Assembly (NCBI GenBank): GCA_951804985.1
Contig: OX638131.1
Span: 103,312,464-103,376,463 of the forward strand
Length of the DNA: 64,000 bases
Origin: Dryomyza anilis
Lineage: Eukaryota > Arthropoda > Insecta > Diptera > Dryomyzidae
Reading direction: 5' to 3'
Below the pieces are notes generated by a model, which saw only the letters and a list, made by a program, of their open reading frames with translations, searched no databases and was not told where the DNA came from. Each line of letters begins with the position of its first letter. Position 1 is the stretch's first letter. Both the position numbers and the translations under genes were made by a program. Below, piece by piece: positions 10,894 to 22,973 of this stretch.

Positions 10894-12176
10894 ATAATAA
10901 TAATAGTTTGGCAATACAGTCCTATAAGAACTTAGGCCGAGCTCTCTCACCACTTTGAGCTGTGCGTTTTATATTTGTACTCAAATTGGTGGGATCTACA
11001 GTTTATTGCCAAATCCGAACGGCGGGTGAGAGCCTTTCATAGGCAATGTTTTACTCTCGTAGGTTTGCCATTTACTGCCAAGAGGTAGCGCGTTATAGAA
11101 AAATGTTTCTATCAAAAGATGTTCACAGAAAAAAATATTGTACGTATATAGAACGATTGATATTAATAGCAAACAAACTCGAATTCCAATTAAAAGTATG
11201 AATGTATTTACTAATTAATTAATTGTATTTACACATTTTTTTAATTAAAATATTAATAGGAATAAATTTAATATAATTTCAATACAACTAAATCTTTAAT
11301 AATATTAACTACTTTTATTTGTTACTTTTGATTTTCTTAAATTGCAACACTGTTTTTTTCTTATGTATTTCATTTTGTTCTTTGTTTGTGCGAATCGTGC
11401 GTCGGCGGCGTCTTTCAGTTTCTTCTAACATTATTTTCTTCTACGTTGCTATTTTAAAACAGGATATTGCATTATTTAGTGTATGTTATGTTATTAAAGC
11501 ATTAAATGGCTCAATTTTATTTTTTTGCTGTCAAGACTTTGAACAAACAGCTTGTGATGCTCATTTTGTTGCATATTGAATCATTAAAAAGCGAATATCA
11601 AATTTTATGTTTGACTCCATTCATTGGCCCACCTGTAGAAGTTGTGAAAACTGACTTCGGTAAAACATTCGTTAGGTTGAAAGAATTTTACAAAGCATAT
11701 CAAAAAGTATAAATACTTATTTAATATTTATTTTATGTTATATATTAAATTATTTTTATTTTCATATGTTTCTATTCGACAAATATTTTATTTAATGTAA
11801 CAAAACATTTAATTGATCCAATTTCTATCGAATGAAATTTAAATTGATGTTGCTAATTAATTAATGATTTAAAAATTCCCATAAAAAAATATAATATATG
11901 TATATAACAACTTTAATATCAATATGACAAAAAAAAAATAATTAAAGTCTCTCCAATTAACATATTCTCATTATTACGAATATGAAATTCAATGCTACTA
12001 AAAGTAACATTGGCTGAGTTTCCATTAAAAATTAATTGAATTGATTAACATTTTAGTTATATTTACACACTTTTTTTTCTGAGTGTTGTTAGCCCCAGTC
12101 CAGGCTTGAACCGGGGACCTTTCGGCTCGCAGTCCAACGCACTAACCGCGGCTATCGCGAAATATTCTACGGGGAA
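10874..12176 (-). mobile_element. SINE copy 1, with 20-bp target duplication, split by an insertion
   Basis: The exact 20-bp direct repeat GCGAAATATTCTACGGGGAA lies at 10874-10893 and 12157-12176. Between them is a tRNA-headed SINE on the minus strand with its (ATT)n tail at 10894-10906 and its head at 12088-12156. The head has lost about 10 bases covering the A box but keeps the B box (GGTTCAAGCCT). A 960-bp element is inserted in the SINE body (see 11124-12083). The long target duplication indicates LINE-driven reverse transcription. Confidence 0.85.
11124..12083. mobile_element. 960-bp TIR element inside SINE copy 1
   Basis: The ends are CACAGAAAAAAA and, reverse-complemented, CTCAGAAAAAAA. 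TGTT flanks both sides (11120-11123 and 12084-12087), whereas other copies of this SINE have it once, so a 4-bp target duplication is the best reading; a 2-bp TT duplication cannot be excluded. The interior is AT-rich and encodes nothing recognisable, so the element is non-autonomous. Confidence 0.7.
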
Positions 12177-12236
12177 GCACATTCAAAAAATCTTTGCACG
12201 AGTCGTGCACGTGTCCATCTAGTAATCAATACAATT

Positions 12237-13225
12237 TATATGAATGAATTAATGCATCATTAAATAAATTAATGAATATATGAATAAGTTTATGAATTGA
12301 ATAAATTAATGAATATATGAATGAATTTATGAATATATGAATGAATTTATGAAATAATGAATATATGAATAAATGTATGAACTATGAATATATTAATGAA
12401 TATATGAATAAATAATGAATATATGAATAAAAAAATGAATAAATTGATGAATATATGAATAAATCTATGAACATAATAAGAATAGTTTGGCGCTACAGTC
12501 CTGTATAGAACTTCGGCCGAGCTCTCTCACCATTTTGAGCTGTGCGTGTTATATTTGTACTCAAAGTGGTGGGACCTACAGTTTATTGCCGAATCCGAAC
12601 TGCGGGTGAGAGCTTTTCATAGGCAATGGTTTTACTCTCGTAGGTTTGCCATTTACTGACGAGTGGTAGCGCGGTATAGAAAAATGTTTCTATGAAAAGA
12701 TGTTGTTAGCCCCAGTCCAGGCTTGAACCGGGGACCTTTCGGCTCGCAGTCCAACGCACTAACCACTGAGCTACCGCGGCTACATATGAATATATTAATG
12801 AATATATGAATGAATTAATTAATATATGAATGAATTTATGAATAAATTAATTAATATATGAATGAATTTATGAATAAATTAATGAATAAAATAATGAATA
12901 TATGAATAAATTAATGAATATATGAATAAATTAATGAATATATGAATGAATTAATGAATATATGAATAAATTAATAAATATAAGAATGAATTAATGAATA
13001 TATGAATGAATATATGAAATAATGAATATATGAATAAATGTATGAACGTATGAATATATTAATGAATATATGAATAAAGTAATGAATTAAATAATGAATA
13101 AATTGATGAATATATGAATAAATCTATGAACATATCAATAAATTATTGAATATAAGAATAAATTAATGAATATATGAATAAATTGATGAATATATGAATA
13201 AATTAATGAATATATGAGTAAATAA
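12237..13225. repeat. ATGAATA tandem array, interrupted by a SINE
   Basis: The region 12237-12473 and 12784-13225 consists of degenerate units of the kind ATGAATAAATTAATGAATAT (basic steps of 4 and 8 bases). SINE copy 2 sits between the two blocks. The array is a low-complexity satellite with no coding capacity. Confidence 0.85.
12474..12783 (-). mobile_element. SINE copy 2 (full length)
   Basis: This is the best-preserved copy of the family. On the minus strand the tRNA-like head runs from 12783 to about 12710, with A-box-like TAGCTCAGTGGTTAG and B-box-like GGTTCAAGCCT. A body of about 220 bp follows and ends in a short ATT-rich tail. Internal RNA polymerase III promoter boxes and the tRNA cloverleaf-like start are typical of tRNA-derived SINEs. 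The target is the ATGAATA array. Confidence 0.85.
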
Positions 13226-15109
13226 ATTAATAATTAAAACATCTATTTTATTACTAAATAAATTGTCTAACAAATAATAATAAAAACAAAATCAATTAAA
13301 AACAAAAACCTCATCTTTGACACGGTATTTTTTTTTGTTTTCGTCTACTTTTGCTACTGTTTTGTTTAAATTACAAAACTCTGTCTGCATGCAAATAATA
13401 AAAATAAAACTTTATTTTTGCTACCGTATTTTTATTTTTGTTGTTATCGAATATATCATGGAATATATTTTATACTCTTTTTGTTAAAATTACAAAACTC
13501 TATCTGCATGTAATAACAGGTTTATATTATATCAAAGCTCAGGTACACGCAGCCAGCCAACAGACACACACACATTTCTAGTTTGAAATTAAAATTTCAC
13601 AATTTATTCATGCATTTAAACAGCATGTTAGTTGGTTAACATTACGCTGGTAATTGTTAATAGTACTTATTTCATAACAGTTAAAGATAAACTGCTGACT
13701 TTAATTTATGTGGTTTTCGTTTTTGTGTTATTTAAATTTATGTCTTCTTATTAAGCGCAATTAAATTAAATTTCTATATAGTTTTTATTATTATTATAAT
13801 TTTTCTTTAAACTTTCTTCTAGAAAAAGTGGTGGTTTCATTTTATTATATACTATTTAAACGTTAACTTTTTTTTGTGTTAATAGCGACTATAATTGTAA
13901 TCGGTTTAAATTAAAGCAATTGTATGATAAGCAAATGCAGATACTCTATACGTTGTTATTGGCTTTGTTTTATTTTTGAAACCTAATAATTGCAGCAGTT
14001 TCATTTCTAAATTTTAAAAGTATTATAAAGCATTTAAAATTAAACGTTTGGTGTTTCAACTACAACTAAAACGTTCAACGGTGCGTGTATTTGATAATTT
14101 TCTAATATATATTTATAAAGTTTTTATATCAATTATTATCATATAGTGAGTTTTGTTTCAATTTCAATATTATATATAGTTATTTGTTTTTTGTGTGTTC
14201 GCCTTATACAATGTATTTAACATTGTGGTGTCGCACCTGATGAAGTTTTTCAATGACGCAGCAATATTCGCTTTGACAACCCCCATTGGTGCGCCAAACG
14301 TTAATTATAATAACAATAATTATGGATAGATTTGTTTTTAATGCAAATATCTATAGTTTTGCGTTACAAAGAACCAAACGTATAAACGGTACTTTGCTCA
14401 AAATTTAAAAATACATTAGCTGCATTCTTCTATTGTATTTATTAAGATCTACAAAAACGATAAAAAAATAAAACTTAAATTGAATATTTTTATCTACCAT
14501 TGAATTATAAAATTTATTTTAAAATTTAAATGATTTAAAAAAATTAATAATGAGGCATATTAGGGAAATTGAGATTGAAAAACAATGTAAATTACTTACA
14601 AAATCGAAAAAGTCAAAAATCCAATATTATAAACTATGAATTTTTATTTTATTATCATATGAACGGTAGCATAATGCATAGATTTTGTTGATATAAACAT
14701 TTTTTTATAAATGGCCGTTCATCGTTCATAAGTACGATGAACAAAAATATCGAATTAACTTTTGTGACCAATCAATCCATTTGTTCAATGCTTATTAAAA
14801 ATTAAATGATATCGCTCAATTCGATACTTATTCTGCCTCTTCCTCTACATTTATTTTCTTGTCATCATTAACAAACATTTTAAATACTTTTCTGTGAAAC
14901 CTGTAAATACTTTTGTACCTGAATGCGCATATCTCACATCGCTTATCTAACATTTATTCTCAGCGATAACTAAGCTGCCGCCAGTACAAAGATAAGGCGC
15001 TTGTTTCCATATTTATCACGTAGTGATAAGCATACACTAAACTATTGTGTAGGGGCAAAAAGAAAATATAATAATTATATCGTTTAAATTTACTATTTTA
15101 TATTTACAG
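13226..15109. other. Intergenic DNA upstream of Kr-h2
   Basis: AT-rich sequence. A splice acceptor (TTTACAG ending at 15109) directly precedes the Kr-h2 leader, so at least one noncoding Kr-h2 exon and its promoter should lie here or further left. I cannot place them. No other gene is seen. Confidence 0.45.
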
Positions 15110-15130
15110 ACACTGTCAGCCAGCAACAAA

Positions 15131-18100
15131 ATGAGCGACGACAACGAACCACAAACCAATGGCACCCAGAACACATCGTCAACATCATCGACGCCGCCGC
15201 CACCACAAACAGCCGAAAATATACCTGCCAAACTGATCGAACATGTGAAGGCGAACAAATTGGATGTGGCAATGTGGGGCACGCGTGTCCTGGCCATACT
15301 CTTTACTATTGGCTATGTGTTGCCAGTGTTTGGGTGAGTTGAAAAACTATCAAAACTTAATTAATTTAATTTAGTCATAAAGACGAGCTCTAGACTTAAT
15401 AGATGCCGGCAGTAAACCAAAAGAGTACATCTAAAAATATCTCATGAAGATTTATTATTAGTACTTGAGTGTATTTTAAAGTAAAACTTAATTAGAAAAC
15501 CAAAAAAAACTTTGCAGAAACTTTTTGAGTACTTAAAGTATTGCTTTTATTAGTAGTTGAATATTTATAGCCAGAATGCACAGATTGCGATTCCAAGAAA
15601 CAATTATGCGAAGCCTCAGACCTAACGAAATCACAATACCGTCACTGACGGTACATCAACGGATCATAATTCAAGTATTCGTCGAAGCAGACAGAGAAAC
15701 GGAAGTTTACGTATCGCATAATTACGTTTATGTGACGTATTTCGTCAACACGCATTCTCAACTGATTCGAAATACGTTTTTATGCTACGTTTTATCCGTT
15801 TTTGTAACAGTAAACAGGATGTTAACGTAGCGTCAAATGAATGACATGGCTCCGTTATGCCATATTCCGTTGAAACACATTCTCAACTGATTTCAAATAC
15901 TTCAAGATGTTCTTATATATTCGTAAAGGGTTTTTCAACAGGGACGCTACAAAAGTAGAGCGACAGGGACAGCAAACGACGCCATATTGCCGCTCTTTTG
16001 GCATTTCTCTTCAGTAAGGTTTGTTATTTCACTGTCCTAGACAGTGAATCCATATATTTATGTCTTGACTATGTTAATTGTCGTCGAACAGCTTACAGCT
16101 CTAGTGTTTCAACAGGGCTGTGCGATTAATCAATAAATCAAAATATTGATTAATCAGAATCCTGATTAATTTATCACAGCTCTAGTGTTTCAACAGGGCT
16201 GTGCGATTAATCAATAAATCAAAATATTGATTAATCAGAATCCTGATTAATTTATTAATCAATTAATCAGAAACCCTGATTAATCAGAACCCTGATTAAT
16301 TGATTAATCATAATTTTGATTAATTGAAAATTAAATAATTTTATTCAAGAACATTTGAACATTTTGCCAACTTAAATAACGTGAACATTTATTTTTAAAA
16401 TATTAAGAAAAATAACAGGAAGTGTTTTAAATGTTCAAAAACCATATAGTAAAGTATTTTAAATATTTAGCGAAGAAGCAATTAATTAATCAAAAGTTCG
16501 ATTAATTAAATTGCTGAATTATCACAATTCTGATTAATCAGAATTATGATTAATTGATTAATCAATGTTCTGATTAATCGAACATCTTGATTAATCAATT
16601 AATCGGAAATTAATCAAGAAATTTGATTAATCGATTAATCGCACAGCCCTAGTTTCAACTGGTAAATAGTAACCAGTTTAAAGATGGATTAAAGAAAGTA
16701 GTTTATAGACTGGCTGTACAAAATTAGTCTATAAACTGGTTAAAAGAAACTAGTTTTAAAACTACTTAAATATAATGCAAGAGGGTACAATTGACACATC
16801 GTAGAACATGAGCATTGAAAAAATTACAGTTCATTGTATGAAATTGAGGTCGAATTCGGGCTAGTTAAGTATCTACGAAGAACTAGACCAATACTATCAT
16901 TCAACTAGACCGTTACACTGCAGGATTATATACGATATTTTTAAAAACAAACTTTTTCAATATGTTTAAGTATTGTTTGTACCTAAAACATAAAAATTTG
17001 GTAACCAGTTTGCCAAGTGATTTATGCCTCGATGTTTTCTTGAACTGGATAACAAAAATGCGACATCGTTGCTAATTTATAAATTTCGTAATTTTAGTAG
17101 ATTAAAATTTCATGATAGGATATTTAAACATTGCTCACATCGATATCGAAATGTTTTTGATGCAATATTAATCGAGAATCGTTTTTATTATCGCTTCGAA
17201 AGAAAAAAAAAACTGCGTTATGTCACTTTGAACTATCTTTGCAGTTTTAGTCCGATTTGGCGTTCGATATTGTTACAAAATCTTATTTGATATCGTACGA
17301 TTTTGGTGACATATCATACGTGGTGACATATCGAAACGAATGACAGACTGAGTAGGCACAGAAAAAGTTGCAACAATTTTAGATGATTGTCAGGTGTCTG
17401 TTTTATAAAATTTTCTCTAGTTTTTAAAATATGCAGTACCATTGTAAATACATCACACAAAATTTTTGACAGGTTTAATGAAGTTTGGATATTTTTCCAA
17501 TATATTTCAAACAGACAAAAATCGCACGATTTTTTGCAAAACCATTTAGCTTTGCGGAGTTTTTAACGGAGATGAATGGAAACAACCGAAGAACCAAATG
17601 AAAAAATAAGCGATTTTTTTCTTTTGGTACACAAATGCGGCCCGTCTCATCTTTTGAAGGTTACCAGGGTTTACGAATCATGAAAATAACTGCAAACTTG
17701 TAATCGCCAAATAATTACCTTTAATTTTAGTAACCATATGTACGAATCGGTTAGAGTACAGAATTTAAAAATTGTTTTAGGGTTTCAGAATTCGGGTTTC
17801 AAGAAAACATATATTTGATTATAAATTAAAGAGGTTTTTACAAAAGAGAAATCACCCATAGATTTTAGTGTTCTATGAAGTATTTTCACAAACTGTAATA
17901 TTTCTTTCCGCCATGAACTTATAAAATTTAACAAATAGAGTTTTTTACAAACAAGAAATCGCCCATAGATTTTAGTGTTCTATGAAGTATTTGAACATAA
18001 GTGGTTGGGTCACAACTCATAATCAAACGATGATGCCTATTTTCAATAACAGACAGCGTAGGCGTTTACGTAATCTAACTTCGGAGTTTCATTGATCTAG

Positions 18101-21100
18101 CTACTTCAGTTTTTCCATAATCGTGATTTCAACATATAGACGGACATCGCTAAATCGACTTAAGAGGTCACGCATATCAAGCACTTTCGATACCAAAACG
18201 CCTGTTTCTGGGTGTTACACATGAATGAACATTGTGAATATTATCCTATAACTTATACAACAGCCTAACCAATAGTCAAAATAAAGTCGGCTTTATATAT
18301 ATGAGAAAATTGTTAAAAAAGCTTATACTATTTTTAAAGTCAACTTTATTTCACTTATTGGTTAGACTGATAGTGTAAAGAATAAAAAGCTATAATGAAG
18401 ATGAAGATTCTGAAACGAATTTTTTCGTATATGTTGAAAATAGCATTGGGTCATATTAATAAAAATCGACTTTGCTCAAAACTTGAAGCAAATGTACCGA
18501 ATTGTCAAAATGTTCAGCATTATTTTCAATATCTATGCTTAAAACCACTTTCTTTTGTTTGAAAAAATAAAATTTGAAATTGGTAGCCATTAATACAAAC
18601 GTTGTACTACCTAATAACATTAATAATTTTGAAACAAAATAAAAATATTTGCTCAGAAAATGTAGGCTTGCTTAAAAGTAAATATTTTTTTTTATTAATA
18701 TTACCCATTGTCCTTATCACATTAAATTTTGTTGATCTGAACTTTTTGTATTATTTAATTTATAGAAAATCAATTTATAGCCCTATTCTAACGAGCTTCA
18801 CAAATTCTCACAAGAGAATTTTACTAAAAAAGAAAAAAGAATCTCAAATTGAGATGTTTTCGTATTCTGTAAAAAAATGAAGACTCTGATAGGGTCACAA
18901 TAATTAGGAAATCTGTGTGCTCAATGTAGCAGATCACAACAAAAAACATTTAAATTTTTTGAAATTTTGTACATTTATAAAGTGAGGATACCCCGTTAAC
19001 TATTACACAATACACAAACTGCCTCAACAAAAACATTGTATTAGTTTTATTATATTAGTAAAATATACAGGGACGCCTGGGGTGAAGTTGGACACGTTTT
19101 GAAAAGATCATTTTTTTAAAGGGACTATTCTATAGACTTGTTCATGATCTAACTGTTTGCATTAACAGAATACCATTTATAAGTCTTTTAATTGATTTTT
19201 TCATATTTTCCAATATTCTATCATATATCCTACAGACCCAGGAGAAGTTACTATATAGTTTTCGTTGTTTTCATACATTTTTATTTTTGGTGTATAATTC
19301 AGATTCATAACAAAACCACTGAACATATTTTTCTGAAAATTTTCATTACTATGATATAAAGTCCATGAAGTACTTACTTACTTAAATCGCCCTTACAACC
19401 GTGGGTCGGTTTTGACCGCTGAGATGAAGCCGCGCAAGTCGGATCTGCTTTGCGCGCGCTGAAGCCAATTAGAAATACCAAGCGTTGTCCTCAACTTGGT
19501 CTTTCCAACGCAGATTTGGACGCCCTCTTCTACGCTGTCCACCTTCGAGTTTCGATTCAAGCACCTTCTTGGCTGGAGTGTTTTCATCCATTCGTTCGAC
19601 ATGACCTAGCCAGCGAAGCCGCTGACTATGTCAATGTCGCTTGACTATGTTAATGTCGTCGAATAACTCATATAGCTCGTGGTTCATCCTGATTCGATAC
19701 TCGCTAGCAAAGCAGATAGGGCCAAAGATTTTACGGAGAATCTTTCTCTCGAACGCTCCCAGTACTCTCTCATCGGTGGAGGCCAGCGTCCATGTTTCTG
19801 CACCATAAAGTAGGACGGGCATGATGAGTGACTTGTAGAGCGTTATTTTTGTCCGGCGAGAGAGGGCTCTGCTTCTCAATTGCCTACTGAGCCCAAAGTA
19901 GCACCTGTTGACAAGAGTTATTCTCCGTTTGTTCTCCAGGCTGACGTCGTTGTGCTGTTTACGCTGGATCCCAGATAGACGAAGTCCTTCACAATGTCGA
20001 ACTTGTGGGTGTCAAAATCAGTTTGAACTGTATTGAAGTATACTAAACCATAAATAAACCAGATTGGGCAAAGGGGAGTGGCACCTCCCATAGAACACAA
20101 AAATTCAGTACGCTATATCTCAACCATAATGTTATCGATTGCCAACAAAATTTAAATTTGGATGATACTAAGCTTACTAAATCTCACTACACCAAACTCA
20201 CCACACTAAAACTGAAAAAATCAAAATTCACCACACCTAAACTAAATATGAATCCTCTGAACGGGTTACGTTTAGATTTGGAATATACATTCTACAGATC
20301 CAGAATAAGATCACTGTATAGATTTCGTTGATCACATCCATTTTTACGCCCATTTTAATACATTTCATGTATACATGTATCATTTGCAGATATTGCAGTT
20401 TACAAAATTGTTGAAATTTAATTTCTTTGGCTTTTATGGATGGAAATTGTAAAAAATTAGGTTTCAACCCTTGTTTCAAACTTTGCAAAATGTGTGCAGA
20501 TTTTTATATCGGTCCTGCTACACAAAAAAATTAAAATGAATATACTTAAAGTATAAAATCGCAGTGACAACATACAAAATATAAGATTTCAGTTATGCGT
20601 TTTACGCTTTTTCTGCTATTAGAACCCATTTATTAGAACCCATTTATATTCGAAAAGAAACCAAAATTAGTCATATGTTTTACACATGAACGCTTCTGAT
20701 TCACACTTTTCCATTATTTAAAAATTCAGATAATTAAATATTTAACCAATTATTGAAATTTTGTCTCGATTTACTATGACTCTTTTTTTTAGTGTTAATA
20801 AATTTTATATAAGAATTGTATACGACTATTATTTAAGATCATATTTTATGAATATATTAATAATCAGCATTTCTGCATCTTTCCCACAGCTCCCAGCAGA
20901 GCGCCTTCAACAAGGTGCTGCTCTCAAATGCCGCCACATCGGCGTTGCGTCTGCACCAACGTCTGCCCGCATTCACATTCTCCCGTGAATTCTTGGCTCG
21001 TCTGCTTGTCGAGGACTCGTGTCACTATCTCATGTATTCGCTGATCTTCTTCAATGTGAATCCAACGCTTTTGATTTTAGTGCCAATTGTTTTGTTTGCT

Positions 21101-21624
21101 GTGTTGCATGCATCAAGCTATTCGCTGAAATTGTTGGATGTAAGTTTTAAATTGAGCTTTTTTTTAAATTTTCAAATATTAATTTAGCATTTTTTCAATA
21201 GCTCGTTGGACAAAACTCCTGGTGGGGCGCACGTTTTCTCATTTCGTTGGTTGAATTCCAGGCTGCTAATATTTTGAAAGCCGCCGCCTTCTCTGAAATC
21301 TTTATCATGCCACTGGCGGTGATCTTGACATTTATGTAAGTTGTTCAAACATTTAATTTATATGAAATAATTAATGTTTTCTATTGTCTCCTACTCAACA
21401 GGGGTAAAGCTGGCCTTATGACTCCCTTCGTCTACTATCACTTCCTGGTTATGCGCTACAGCTCGCGTCGCAATCCCTACACCAGAAACGCCTTCTCCGA
21501 GCTGCGCATGGCCACCGAAACAATGGCATGCCGCTCACCGCCAATCGTCGCGAAAGTGTTGCGCACTGTCATCTCATTCGTGAATCGTTTGGCACCGCAG
21601 CCACAGCCGGCACCAACGCAATAA
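15131..21624 (+). CDS. Kr-h2: Kr-h2 / TMEM33-family ER membrane protein (4 coding exons)
   Basis: The coding exons are 15131-15333, 20890-21139, 21202-21335 and 21402-21624, giving 269 residues; all joins keep frame with GT..AG introns. The protein belongs to the TMEM33/Pom33/Kr-h2 family: ER and nuclear-envelope membrane proteins that help shape ER tubules and take part in the stress response in vertebrates. A Ser/Thr/Pro/Gln-rich N-terminus (1-30) precedes hydrophobic segments at about 51-66, 114-125, 127-142 and 184-197. Strongly family-like stretches are NAATSALRLHQRLPAF (81-96), VEDSCHYLMYS (108-118), GQNSWWGARF (154-163) and MRYSSRRNPYTRNAF (213-227). The C-terminus is Pro/Gln-rich. The first coding intron is 5,556 bp and full of transposon remnants; the others are 62 and 66 bp. 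An acceptor at 15108-15109 shows that a 5' UTR intron precedes the start codon. The name comes from Drosophila Kruppel homolog 2, which is unrelated in sequence to the zinc-finger protein Kr-h1. Confidence 0.95.
15928..16036. mobile_element. One arm of a mariner-type MITE
   Basis: The sequence starts TAAAGGGTTTTTCAACAGGG and matches the left arm of the complete copy at 62606-62904. Only one arm is present, so this is a truncated copy inside the first Kr-h2 coding intron. Confidence 0.65.
16095..16659. mobile_element. hAT-like non-autonomous element with duplicated left junction
   Basis: The inverted ends are AGGGCTGTGCGATTAATC and its reverse complement, and the flanking 8-bp direct repeat GTTTCAAC lies at 16106-16113 and 16652-16659. 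Eight-base duplications and an (C)AGGG-type end suit the hAT superfamily. The interior is packed with GATTAATC motifs in both directions. An 81-bp segment covering flank, target duplication and the first part of the element occurs twice in tandem (16095-16175 and 16176-16256, differing at about one base). No transposase is present. Confidence 0.75.
16660..19375. other. Kr-h2 intron 1, repeat remnants
   Basis: This is intronic DNA. Positions of about 17640-18230 match the dispersed family found at 55985-56585 and 63500-63970 (shared GTATTTGAACATAAGTGGT and ACAGCGTAGG), without recognisable ends. Positions 17090-17340 are rich in ATCGATATCG-like motifs similar to 60240-60500. No exon is supported. 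Confidence 0.5.
19376..20045 (-). pseudogene. Non-LTR retrotransposon, 3' end of reverse transcriptase ORF (broken)
   Basis: Minus-strand frames encode DFVYLGSSVN (about 20000), then LYKSLIMPVLLYGAETWTL and FERKILRKIFGP (19879-19640), then a C-terminal part with Arg-rich and Trp motifs (19602-19393). These are the hallmarks of the region downstream of the reverse-transcriptase core in RTE/jockey/CR1-like LINEs. At least one frameshift separates the segments. The element ends in a short (TAAG)n tail at 19375-19386, the usual 3' end of such elements, so this is a 5'-truncated dead insertion in the first Kr-h2 coding intron. The exact clade is uncertain. Confidence 0.75.
20046..20889. other. End of Kr-h2 intron 1, repeat remnants
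   Basis: Positions 20055-20240 resemble 10430-10800, including GGCACCTCCCATAG and a run of AAACTCACCACAC. The remainder is AT-rich. The intron ends at the acceptor CCCACAG (20883-20889). Confidence 0.5.
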
Positions 21625-21639
21625 AACTAAAAAAAAAAT

Positions 21640-22336
21640 AATAAAAACTGAAAAATATTTTTAAAAATAATTTTATAAATATATTTTTTGTTGTTGTTGC
21701 AATGTTTTAAATACGATTTATTGCAATTGATTACATTTAATTTTTCATTCATTTAAATTCTGTGCTTTAAAATGATTTTTTCAATGCTTTAAAGTGAATT
21801 TTTTGAAATGTTTAATATTCATTTTTTACATTGCTTAAAATGTATTTAATTGCATTGCATTCATTTGTTTTTTTACATTGTTAAATATAAATTATTTCCA
21901 TAATTTGCATTAAGTTACGCTGCTTAGTGACTCGTATTGAAAATTTAAAAATTTAATTGAAATTGTAAAAAAAAATGAAACAAAATATTGCTGCTATTCG
22001 AAAAAAAAGAAGAAAAAAACAAAAACGTATTAAAATAATTTGTTAAAATTACTAAAATGATCTTTTGTTAAAATAACAATTTTTATAAAAGTTAAAATTT
22101 TATCAACATAAAACAAAGAAATACAAAAAGAACACTTTACGCTAGTTTTATGTTTTGTGTATTTAATGTTTACATTAGTCTATTAAGTAACTAATGATTA
22201 TCTAAATGAATTAATGTATTGTAATTATTGTTACACTTAAACTTTAATTAACAACATCAAAATCAAGCTAAAATGAACAAGAACAACAAGAACATGAAGA
22301 ATTGTGTGAACTAATAACGCAAAATATTTCAATAAA
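21640..22336 (+). terminator. Kr-h2 poly(A) signals, proximal and distal
   Basis: AATAAA occurs 15 bp after the stop (21640-21645) and again at 22331-22336. The distal site is followed by a GT-rich stretch (AATGTGTGTTTTATTT near 22372), as expected for a functional cleavage site. It would give a 3' UTR of about 700 nt. A further hexamer overlaps the stop codon itself and is unlikely to be used. Confidence 0.45.
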
Positions 22337-22558
22337 TTATTGACTATAATTTTGTCATGGGAACAGTGAATAATGTGTGTTTTATTTTTGATTAATTTGG
22401 ATAGTAAGTTGGAAGGATTATTTCAAATATTCATAACGTTTGAGATTAACATATTTTTAGTCCCATTTTTTCATTTAAGCTTCCTCAAACTCAATATTCA
22501 ACATTACCTTTAATATTCATATTTGAGTATTGGACCAGATATTGAAATTTATTAAATA

Positions 22559-22716
22559 AAGGGTTTTTCAATAAGAGCGCTACAAAAGTTTTTTTTAAGG
22601 GTTTTTCTTTTGACATTTCTCTTCAGTAAGGTTTGCCATTTCATGATGTAAAGATATACGAGCCAACAACGAGTCGAAATTATTAAAATTTGTAGCGTCC
22701 CATTTGAAAAACCCTG
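22559..22716. mobile_element. Mariner-type MITE, short version
   Basis: The ends read AAGGGTTTTTCAATAAGAGC and, reverse-complemented, CAGGGTTTTTCAAATGGGAC. TA lies on both sides (22557-22558 and 22717-22718). This size, target and end structure fit non-autonomous Tc1/mariner-type elements. It is related to the copies at 15928 and 62606. Confidence 0.7.
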
Positions 22717-22973
22717 TAAAACGAAATCAAAATATATTTCTTGAAAGTGCGAAATGAATTTTTTTTCGCAATTTTATACGATTTTTTGAGATGAGTGTAT
22801 GCTAAATACAATGGGTTTGTGTAGCGACTAAAATTAAAAATGTTTTTTTTAGTTACCATGCAAACCATTTATTTGCAAATACTCGAAATATACAGTCTTT
22901 GCTATAATGACAATAACGACTTTTTATCATTCTAGAGCAGACCGATCATGACAATTTTGAATACCAGGCAACT

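Noticed and set aside
12710..12783. Functional tRNA gene on the minus strand
   Set aside because: The tRNA-like head recurs in nine copies, each joined to the same 220-bp body and ATT tail, so it is the head of a SINE.
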